Origin: Tanypteryx hageni | Lineage: Eukaryota > Arthropoda > Insecta > Odonata > Petaluridae | DNA length: 64,000 nt | Assembly: GCA_028673005.1 (NCBI GenBank) | Contig: CM054113.1 | Coordinates: 209,799,504 to 209,863,503 of the forward strand | Direction: 5' to 3' | Shown here: positions 49,201 through 61,200 of the stretch, piece after piece | How the letters are laid out: each line of letters starts with the position of its first letter | Position numbering within the stretch: position 1 is the first letter of the stretch | Notes under the pieces: generated by a model | Database searches by the model: none | The model's input: only the letters and a program-made list of their open reading frames with translations | Told to the model about the DNA's origin: nothing | Translations under genes and position numbers: made by a program

Positions 49201-52200
49201 GGATTATTTTTTAACAACAACGCCGCGGTCTTTAACCTCCCCGAGGGATAGGGTGTAGAGGCTGGACTCGAGAACACAAGGTTACATATCTTGGGTCACT
49301 ATGAGGATTGAAGGGGCTGACCGCCACCGCGTTTGAGACAGTGAGAAGTGGTCGAAGTTTGCTCAATATATCCGTGAAGCGTGCTCGTTATATACGTGAA
49401 ATATTTGTATGTAAATACTCGTAAACTTATCTTGGAGGTAGCATTTGCTCACTATAGCTGTGACCTCATTACAACTGTGCTCGTTATAAACGAGTTTGAC
49501 TGTATATTAATAACATTTCCTATTTTTTTAAAACTATGAATTGATATTTAAGTTCCAATTTTGATATTTTACAGGTAGCTAAAGGGCAGGAAGTGACGGA
49601 TTATCGTTTCTTTATTCGCTCAATTATACGTCACTCAGATCTTATCACCAAGGAAGCATCATTTGAGTATCTTCAAAATGAGGGTGAGCGAGTTTTACTG
49701 GAGGCGATGGATGAACTTGAAATAGCATTTTCTCATCCGTGCAGTAGGAGAACAGACTGCAATCATATCTTCCTCAACTTTGTTCCCACAGTTATCATGG
49801 ATCCTTCTAAGGTAGGCTATAACAATGGGATTTAAAATTAACTACCGTATTTACCCAAAAGGAAGACAGTCTTGAATTTAAGACGACCCCTAAAAAAATT
49901 AGGTTCACTTACAAAAAAACTTTTACCTATATGTATAACAAGCTAACATTAAGAGGATGAATGAAAAAAGTAAATTTACTACTTACATCTCCCTCTCCTC
50001 TGTTTCCTTCCCTCATTCTTGCTGTCCTGTTCATTCATCACAACTTATTCAAATTCCAACAAGTCGTCTTCCATACCCTCCATGGAATTTGATATGCAGT
50101 ATTTCTTGAACCCTCTTGGGATACTATTGGTATCTATTTTTTTCCATGCTGTAATGATCCAATTACAGAGAAGTTGTATACTGGGCTTCTTAATTTTCCC
50201 TGTAGGAGTTAATACATGGTCCCCTGCCAAAAGCCATTCTGAATAAAATGACTTCATGTAATCCTTAAAGGGCTTCATCACTACAACATCTAGCACTTGA
50301 ATTTGTGATGTCATACCTCCTGGTATAACTACAAGGTAAGTATTCATACCATGAAGGGTATTTTGAACTTACTCTGTAAGGTGGCCTTTGAATGCATCTA
50401 AGACTAGCATTGCTCTCTGCCTTAAAAGTGCCCCAGATCGTCTATTCCACACTATGCTTAGCCAGTCCTTCATTAAATCAGCTGGCATCCATCCTTGACC
50501 TTGGCATTTAACAATTATTCTATTTGGTAGTACTTCCTTGGGCACTGTTTTGCATTTTAAAATAACATACGGCTGCAACTTTGTTCCGTATTCTAGTACA
50601 GCCAGCATTACAGTAATGCGCAGTTTTTCATTCCCAGAAGTTTTTATGATGACATTTTTGCACCTTTTTCATTGACTGTGTAATTGGATGGCATGTCGAA
50701 GTAAATGGGTGTCTCATCTTCATTACCCATTTGGCTCGGAAGGTAATTTTGACTTTTATGCAACCGAATTACATGCCTCGGGGAAGTTATTAGTTTGTCC
50801 GTGAAGTTGTAAGGTAGACGCTGGCAAAGTGAAGTTCTTTGTTGCAGGCTAAAACCATTACGACGCATTATACTAGCCATTACTAGCCTTAAATTCTTGG
50901 TGTGGAATGTTTTGCAATCGTGCTAATTCTTGGGCTTACAATTTAATTATATCCTGTGTCACCGGTTTACCATCCATTCTTTGAATACGCACAAAGTTTG
51001 CAATTTTCTCTTCTAATGCATGAAATCGTTTTGGTCCACTAAATGATCTCCGTGTTGAGTTAGCACCTTCAAGTTTCTCTTTTGCTTGCTTCCACCTTTG
51101 CACATTTGCTTCAGTCACATTGTATTTCCTCCCTGCCACACAATTATTTGTTTCTTCAGCATAGCGCACCACCATTAACTTAAAATTTCTGTTAAAGCTT
51201 CTTCTAATTCCTTTCGATACATTCCCTCTTACTGCAGTTCCTTTTTTCTCTACGCGGTCTACTATTTGTTTGGGATATCTTATTTAAAAGTTATAAATAA
51301 TATGTGGTCACTTTAAAACTCAGAAAAACGTGTACTACTCAAGTGCTCTCGTAAATTTTTTACACTCTGAAACTCACGTCCACTTTACGTCTGCCATTGG
51401 CATACCAAACGCAAAGCATCATGTTTAAATTCTAGTGTATACGTTTAAATTGTATCAGTCTTATTTACATTGTATTACTAGACACTTTAATTGGGTCCTT
51501 CATGACATATTTATATTATATTTTTAAAGTATTGTAGTAATTAATTAAATACGATGCATTACTTTGTTATAATTAATATTTTAATAAACATATACTTTAC
51601 ATCTGGGTATTTCATGGTGCATTTAAAATAGGGGTGCATTATCACCTTAAATCCTCATACTCTATTCTAAACGATACCTAATATTTTTAATGGCATTTTT
51701 GTGAAAAAACCTCGTCTTCCTTTCGGGTAAATATGGTATTTGTTTCTTCTCACTCAATCACTTGCATTTTGATATTTTCCTGTTATGGATATTAAATCTA
51801 AATTCTTGAATTATAATCTATATAATTAATTTTGTAATGAATGTTGATCGTTGAGTGTTGGTTGCCATATTAAAAGTGAAAGCTGTCCTCTATCTCAGTG
51901 GTTCTTGACCTTTTCTCACCCCACAGACCCTTTTCAGTTCAAGGACTCCAAGTTGGGAACTGCTGCTCTATCTCAAGGTCTATCTCTGCCCCTCTTTCGG
52001 GCAGCCTTAATGGGGGTAAATGTACGATTTGCATTGGAAGCTTTTGAAATTTTGAGCCTAGCTTATGTACTTGCAGTACTATCTCAGTTGGGTCCCTTTC
52101 TTAAAGTGGTCTTCCCAACCTTTTCGCTGCTGGGGATCCCTTGTAGATCAGGGATCCCATGATGGGAACCACTGCTCTATCTCAAGTTTCATCTTTCTCC

Positions 52201-55200
52201 CTCTCCCCCCCCTCTCTCCCCCCCCTCTCTCCCCCCCCTCTCTCCCCCCCCTCTCCCCCCCTCCCCCCCCTCTCTCCCCCCCTCTCTCCCCCCCTCCCCC
52301 CCTCTCTCCCCCCTCTCTCCCCCCCCCTCTCTCCCCCCCTCTCTCCCCCATCTCCCCCCCTCTCTCTCTCCCCCTCTCTCCCCCCCCTCTCTCCCCCTCT
52401 CTCCCCCCCTCTCTCCCCCCTCCCCCCCCCTCCCCCCCTCTCTCCCCCCCCTCTCTCCCCCCCTCTCTCCCCCCTCTCTCTCTCCTCCCTCTCCCCCCCC
52501 CCTCTCTCTCCTCCCTCTCTCCCCCCCTCTCCCCCTCCCCCCTCTCCCCCTCTCCCCCCCTCTCTCCCCCCCTCTCTCTCTCCTCCCTCTCCCCCCCCCT
52601 CTCTCTCTCCTCCCTCTCCCCCCCCTCTCTCTCTCCTCCCTCTCCCTCCTCCCTCTCCCCCCCTCTCTCCTCCCTCTCCCCCCCTCTCTCTCCTCCCTCT
52701 CCCCCCTCTCTCTCCTCCCTCTCCCCCCCTCTCTCTCTCCCCCCTCTCTCTCCTCCCTCTCCCCCCCCCTCTCCCCCCCCCTCTCTCCCCCCTCTCCTCC
52801 CCCTCTCCCCCCCTCTCTCTCCCCCCCTCCCCTCCCTCTCTCTCTCCCTCCCCCCTCCCCCCTCCTCCCTCTCTCTCCCTCCCTCCCTCTCTCTCTCTCT
52901 CCACTGTCTTCCCCCTCTCTCCCCCTTCATTCATACATGGCCACATGAAAAGTGAAATAAATAAAATTTGAAATAATATTAGAATTGATTATTCTTTTAA
53001 AATACATAGAAGTAATAAATAATAATAAAAATTTAGCACATATAACTAATTTTTAATGATTTATTTGCAAGCAAAGCTGCAACGGACATCCTAGTTTTCT
53101 ATTAATTTTGTAAAACGTTCAAAATATTTTCTCTTGTAGATTTTAGCTAGAAATTTTTTTAAACTGTCTTTTAGCATAACCTATCATGTTTACTCTCTAT
53201 TATTATTATTATTACAAATTGTTATTGATATTAATGAAATGATCTATTGCTTTTTATAAAACTTAACTTTCATTTTCTTCACAGATTGAAGAGAGTGTCA
53301 CAAGTATGGTTATGAGATATGGGCCTCGTCTCTGGAAGTTGAGAGTTCTTCAAGCAGAGTTAAAAATGACAATAAGGCCGACAACTAACAGCAAAACCAC
53401 AAACATTCGTCTGTGCATTGCAAATGAATCAGGCTATTATTTAGATATTTGTCTCTATCGGGAGATGACGGATCCAAAATCTGGAATAGTAAGATTAAAT
53501 GTTAAATTATTTTATGGCTCATATTTATTAAAAGTTCTTATCAGAAGAAATTTAATGAATAGTTTGTTGAAATTAAGTCTGGTCCCAAGAGTTATTTAAA
53601 ATTCTTTTATTTTCATGTTTTTTTTTACAAAAAGATTATCTATGCTTAACACATTGGATGTGGTGGGCATCAATTGATGCTCAGCACTGTGCTTTTATTC
53701 ATTGTGGGCATTGTGTTCAATACTCTTCATTAAACATATGAGATTTAAGTTAACTATTTTTTCTTATTTTATTTTAGTTGATAATTTGTCTATAAAACTA
53801 CAGACAAGTTATTTTGTTATTTTATAATAATTAATACCAATAAATTTAGTTGTTACTAATCTTTTACATGTTTTGAAGGTGATATCAATATGATAAGGCC
53901 GAGATAGAAAACGTGCCTCACTAATTAAAATAAATTAAAAGTAAAAAAAAGTCAGTTACTGGTAAAAATTTTAAAATTTATGGCAGCGTACAACGTGTTA
54001 ACATTAAGATATGATATTCTGAAGAATTTTGTTTGTCATTGTATAATTTTGTAATGAAAGTAATTTTATGAAAATTTACCAATTATAAATGTTACACCCT
54101 TTTAATAGTTAAACATTTGTTAAATCATTGCTTAAATTTGGGAAGTCATATTAATTAGAAATGTATTACATAATAATAATAATTTTAGATCATGTAACAA
54201 TTATAGATTCAATTGCCTTTTTTCCACTTTCAGATCAAATTTGAAGCATATGGACCTAAAACGGGCCCTCTTCATGGACTACCTATTTCAGTTCCATATA
54301 TGACCAAAGACTACCTTCAGCAAAAACGCTTTCAGGCTCAGAGTTCTGGAACAACTTACGTCTATGACTACCCTGACATGTTTCAACAGATGGTTCAAAA
54401 GATGTGGAAAGATTACATTACTAAAAGACCTGGGGGTAATTGCATTAATTCTGTTTAGATTGATAAGTTCATAATTGATGAGAAAAATGCTTATTTTTAA
54501 TTGAATGGATTTTAGTTATAAAAATTTATTTTCATTTGTTATTTTAATGATTTGTTTGAGAATTTTTCTTAGCTTCAGGAATGCGGAAGGAAAATTTCTG
54601 CTTAGGAATTTAGTGTTTTCCTTGGTACTTGCACAATAACTGGAGAACAGACACGACAGCAACACCAGCACTGACAGCGACAACAAATGGAACTACTACT
54701 CCATTGGAACTCGGTTGGACCAGGGAAGAGAAATTTGAACATGAAGGAACGTTGTACTTGGCCTGATCAGGTTTGGTAAGTTAAGTGAAGTGTTTTTGGT
54801 TCCTTCCCACATTCATTGTGTTCCCCCCCCCCCTTGGGTTGGGTTACGTTCATCTTAATATATATCATTCGCAGAAACTGAATGCAATAATTCTTCACCA
54901 ACTGGCAATTCGTGGTACTTGAGAGGCATTTTGATTGATATATATTAAGATAAATGCTACCTAACCCAAGAGGGGGAACACAGTGAACATGGAAAGGAAC
55001 CAAAAACACTTCAGCTAACTTATCCAACCCGGTGAGACTGAGTACAATGTTCCTTCATGTTCAAACTTCCCTTCCCTAGTCCAACCGAGTTCCATTTTCT
55101 GTCGCTTTGAGTGCTAGTGTCACTGTCGTGACCTTTTCCCAGTTATTGCAAAAGTACCTTTTCTTTCCAAGAATGGTTCTTGTTACTTTTGTAAATATTA

Positions 55201-58200
55201 TAAGCGAATTGTGCAATCGGAATTTATACCCATTTTTTGTTGCAGTTGTAAGTTTTGCATTTTGGAGTTTATTGATTTTCAAATGAGAAATCCTTAAATT
55301 CTCTCAATTCATTAAAAGATATGCACTTCATGTTACAGTCAAGGCTCAATTTAGAAACTATTTTTGGTGATTTACCACTGAAGACAGCTGCTTCGTAGCC
55401 AAAATGCACATCTGGTTTTTTATAACCTCGTTGTAGCTGTTGGAGTTAACTGAGAAGTGTTTTTTAAGTGCTTGTTCTTGAATTTTTTCAGCCATAAGAC
55501 AAGCTCAATTTCCTGTTGAATTTAATTAGTATGTAAAACATAACTGAGTGCCTTAAGAACAGAGAAGTGGAGGTAGTAAGTATACAGTTGGGGTACATAA
55601 TAACAAACTGTAGCCTTTTAGGAACTTACTTTTTAATTTTTCAAAAAATAACAATTGAGAATTGCACTATATTGAAATTTCACTAAACAAACGTGCTAAA
55701 TGAGGCATGCCTGTATTAATGAATAAAACACTTCCAAAATTGCCAGCTCTGTAAAATTTGTTGAGTTAATGTTGGCTTAGAGACCATATAGAAATAAAGA
55801 AGAGCATGAATCATATAGCCTTATTTTGTGGGCCAAAGAAGTCTATTTTCTCTTAATAACTGGGTAATTACATTACCTACATTCTTCTACAATATTGACA
55901 TTTTCTTGGGAAGACAGAATTTTGATTTTTAATCATAAAAGCATATATATGCGTAATTCTTATTTTAATAAGTTCTGATGAGTGTTGTTTAGATTATTAT
56001 TTTTCAACTTATCATTGCTTTTGATTGCAGAAAAAATTGAAGTTCCTTCTCCAACAATGAATTATATAGAATTAGTACTAAAAGACAGAGACCATCTTAT
56101 TGAACAGAAGAGATTGCCAGGTGAAAATGATGTGAGTTTTTTATTGATGGTTCATGATGTAGAGCACTGGTTCGCAAACTGGGTCTGTGGCACACTGGGA
56201 TGCTGCAGTTGATTTTTAGAGATGCCGCAAAAAACTTAATGAATAAATGAATGATTAGTTTATTATGGCAATATTTATTCCTCTAATAAATTGATTATGG
56301 TGTGGTACCAACAAATGTATATGTTCAAAGGTTATAATACTCGTTTTTTTGTTAAAACCTTATTTCAAAGCTGGGTTGCCAAAAATTCTGTTTATCTTTG
56401 AAAGGATGCCGTGCCTACAAAAAGTTTGGGAACCACTGCTGTAGGGGCATAAATGTACTAATTTTTTAAGCTATCTTCATGTATATCATTTAAGAAATAT
56501 CGATATAAAGCACTTGCTGGTGTTATCTACCCGTACTATTATTTTGTATACGTGATTTTAAACTATTGCTTTAACTAAAAAGTAATAATGTTAAAATATT
56601 GAATGAAAATTGTGTCATTAAAAAATTTAATATGTAGTATCTTGAACAAGTTTCTTAATATAGTCTATGTTACAGTAAAAGTCCTTTATAGTGCTGCTCA
56701 TTGTAATGCAGATTCGGATATAACATGCGGTAATCATGTCTCCCCAAATATGTACAAATTTCTTGAAAATGTTATGACTGACATATGTGTTGTACGTAAT
56801 AACTCATTTACGGAAAGTAGTGTTTGTGTTGTGTTGTTACAAACTTATTTATATTGTTAATAAAAGACGTGTGCATTCTTGTGTTGGTTTTTCAGTTATG
56901 CATCATTATAAGAGATGGTTTTTACTGTTGTGGTAGCGCAAATCATCTTTATACTGCAGATAATGATATAACATGATTGTAAACATGCTCTCCGAAACCT
57001 GCATTATGATAGGCTTTCGCTGTATTTAATTGCAATCATTTTATATAAATTTGATTATTTTATTTTTCTAGTAATAACAGAAATAGAAATTGAATTTTTT
57101 TAAATTTTGGTAAATTTACATAACTTCTTGTCCCAAACGTACATCTTAATTATTCCATTTGAATTTGAACTTATTTTATATTCTTTATTCATCATCCATG
57201 CTTTGATAGTTTTGTGATATTTTTACAGATTGGAATGGTGGCCTGGAGGATGACATTGTATACACCCGAGTATCCATCTGGAAGGGACATTATTGTGATA
57301 GCAAATGACATGACTTATCTTATTGGTTCATTTGGTCCCCGTGAGGACTTACTCTTTTACCATGCATCCAGACTCTCAAGACGACTTGGAATACCTCGCA
57401 TTTACTTGGCAGCAAATAGTGGAGCACGTATAGGCATGGCTGAAGAAATTAAAAGCCTTTACCAGGTTGCATGGGAGGATCTAGAAGAACCTGATAAGGT
57501 TTTATTTTCTTTTTTGATAACTTACTTCTGTTGGTAAGGCTAGCAATATAATTGAGTATTTATGCTTTCTTATCAAATTTTTACAGGGATTTAAGTATAT
57601 TTATTTAACCCCAGAAGACTTCAAAAAAGTATCAGCTGTCAATTCTGTACATGCATTGTTGATTGAAGATGAAGGCGAACCAAGGTACAAGATTACAGAT
57701 ATTATCGGTAAGGACTCCACAAAGCTTTAATTTCATTATTTCAAAATATTATTCAGAAGTTGCTTGTTCAATGAATTTTCTGAAAATGAGATTGCAGGAA
57801 AAATTTTCAGCATGAAAACACCACTTATGATGATTTTATTGTTATGTATAATGGTTAAATTATTTTTATTTTCAATTTTACTAAGTAATGGTGTAGTATA
57901 AAATTAAGATTTTTTTAAATCAGGCAAAGATGATGGTATTGGAGTAGAAAACCTACGCTATGCTGGCATGATAGCTGGAGAAACTTCCCAGGCATACAAA
58001 GAAGTTGTAACAATATCTCTGGTGACATGCCGTGCAATAGGCATTGGCTCATATTTGGTGCGGTTGGGTCAAAGGGTGATACAGATTGAAAATTCTCACA
58101 TTATTTTGACAGGATACAGTGCCTTAAACAAGGTTAGCCCAATTATTTACCTGATTTTTTAAAATTTCTTTGATTTTATTTATCTGCATTTTATATATTT

Positions 58201-61200
58201 TTATTAATCAAAGTTCACATCCATCAGGTTTTTAATATCTAATTTTTACTCATTTCTTACTGTCACTATGTACTTCAAATTTTACCCTCTGTAATTTGCA
58301 ATGACGACAATATTTTATATTCACAGCTTCTGGGAAGAGAAGTGTATGCTTCAAATAATCAGCTCGGTGGTATTCAGATTATGTATAATAATGGAGTATC
58401 TCACAAAACAGAACCTCATGACTTGGATGGAATATACACGATTCTCAAATGGCTGTCATACATTCCAAAGGTAAAATTTTAGGCATTGCTTGAATTTATG
58501 AGATTAAAGTTTTCTCTCCTATTCTCTCTTGGCAATTAATATTCAAAATACCTAGATTCATTTTCACATTGACAATACATTTTTAAGAGAATCTATGATA
58601 ATTTTTTTATTATTTTGCTGTTTTAAAAATCAAAGCTATAGAATGCTGATATTTTACAAATAAATATCATTTTATATATTTTATGCAATGAACATAATAA
58701 AAGATTGTGCATGGAAGTTAAATTCTGTCCCTTAGCTCACAAGGAGACCTTTGGGTCATTGATTTGAATGAAAATCGACATTGAAAATAAGGAGACCTGT
58801 GTGTCAAGGTTTTTGTGAATGGCCCCTTGGGTTCGAGACTTCTGCATCGAAAATATGCAAAAATATCGCATGCACTTAATAGGCTTCATTGTCAAATTGT
58901 TGCTAAGAATGGGAATGGCTGAGCTACGGCGTAGACCTGGGTTCAGTACCCTGTTTTCCTTTTTTTTTGAAACTATCCAAGCATTATTTGAAAAGCAATA
59001 TTCTCCGATAAAAAGATGCTGTATAATATTTATTTGGAGGTAATGAACACAGAAACAAGTAATAATGGGCATTTCAAATATTGCAGTCGATGGAAGAAAA
59101 GAAAAATGCTGTCATGCAAGAATGATCATCTATAATTATATATTATTATTAACTTTATTGTTATATTAATTATATATTATTGATCATATTAGTCTTCTGT
59201 TGGCATACAGGGATTGGAAGAGAAAATAAGGAATATTGTGAATTATTTGCATAAGTTAACTCACAGTGGTGAAAAAAACACATAAGTTAACTTTGGAGAC
59301 ATTAATAAGGAAATATGCTCATACATAGTACATTATTCAAATACTGCTTCAGCAAAAATACTGCAAAATGTATTATTGTATATAGCAAGAACTTGAAGGA
59401 AAATGTTGCTCTCTAGTAAGTTTACAAGGAAAAAAACTTGCATATGACCATTTTATGCTCTATGATTTTTACTTTCTCCATATGTAGTATAGGGGAATGT
59501 ATTGTATTCATGAAAAAAATCGACTTCGAGATTTCAATGGAAATACATGTTTTGAGGTCCCCTGAACATGTTTTGACCATTTTCTCGGTGATGTCTGTGT
59601 GTATGACAGCTTTTTTGTGGGTGATCTAACTCAAAAACTATTAATCAGGTCAACGTGAAATTTAATATTTAACATTTTTATAAAAGTCACAAGAACTGAT
59701 TAGTTTTTGGTAAAAATCAGTCAACCGGAAGTGGGTGTTTACTCTTGTCACTTATTGTTATTTTGAAATATTTGTTTTAATATTTGATAAATGTAAAATT
59801 ATATTGGAATAAAAGTTGTAGGAAATTTAATTTTCTACAACCTTTGTTTGAAACATTTTCCCATATAATGCATCATCTTTTTATCAGAGAATATTATTTT
59901 TCATATAACGCTTGGATAATTTGAAAAAAAAATTGAAATATTGAGGATTGAATCGGCCTATGCTGTTGGAGTCGAGCACATTATCTGTTCAGCCATTCCC
60001 GTTCTTAGCAACAATTCAACAATGAAGCCTGTTAAGTGCATATGATGTTTTGCATATTTTCGATGCTGATTTCTCGAACCCAACAGCCCATTCACTAAAA
60101 CCCTGAGACACGGGTCTCCTTATTTTCGATGTAGAATCACCTGGTCGATTCTCATCAAAATACGTGACTCGAAGGCCATATCCTCTCCTTGTCAGTGTGG
60201 TGTTCTTTACATACCACTGTGTTATTTCTTAAAGCCAATTTTGTATTAGAAAAAGGTAAAAGTGAATTAGTGTAAACATTTTCCTTCATGCATTCATTCT
60301 TTTGTGAAAATACCAAATAGAATCTTTTCTAATATTGGTCATGCATTTGTGTTTTTTGAGTCTACTAAAGGTAAAGTGAATTTTACCATTAAATACCTGC
60401 AAAGATGGTAAGAAAATGTTTATATTTTAATAGCTGTCTCATCAGACTACCACTAAATGAGTAAGACTTCCAAACTTTAACTTATGAATAATCGGAAGCA
60501 ATTTGCCTTATATCTCAAATATGATTGGCTTATCTGAAGAGTTTTCTATTTCTTAAATTTTTTCTATGCCTTTCTCTGACAGGACAAAATGTCTCTTCCT
60601 CCCATACTACCTCCAGTGGATCCGATTGACAGAGAAGTGGGTTATATGCCTACAAAGGCTCCATATGACCCAAGGTGGATGCTTTCTGGTCGATCATTGC
60701 CAAGTAAGGATTTCTGAGCTTTTTAAAAAACTTATTCATATAAGTTTATTTTTTATTCATATAATTCCACTTACAGCACAAGCCACTTTACAGTGAAATA
60801 TGTACTATAAGTATTATTTATAAAATTTATATTAATTTCACATCAAAACATTTACTGTACTGCAAATAAACCATCTCTGCATATAAGCTACACCTCATGT
60901 TTTTACAAGGTGATCCCAAAAATATGGTGAACTATGGAGTATAAATAACAGAAGAACCATCACTATAAGGCCTACAATATTTTAGAAAACTAAAATTCAC
61001 ATATAAATACCATTTAATGTACTTGAATATTTATAAACAATATTATTTATAATAATAAAGTATTTTGGTGGATCATCTGGGACTGATCAGCTATATATTT
61101 TTATTGCCAGATATGAAGGAAATACTACCAATATAGACAAATGAAAATCATGGGATGCACAGTATTTTATCCAAATGCACTGCATGCAGAAAACATGAAA

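Noticed and set aside
52065..52971. ORFs of 254-296 codons on both strands
   Set aside because: The same artefact in the second pyrimidine-rich array. No domain and no coding signal.
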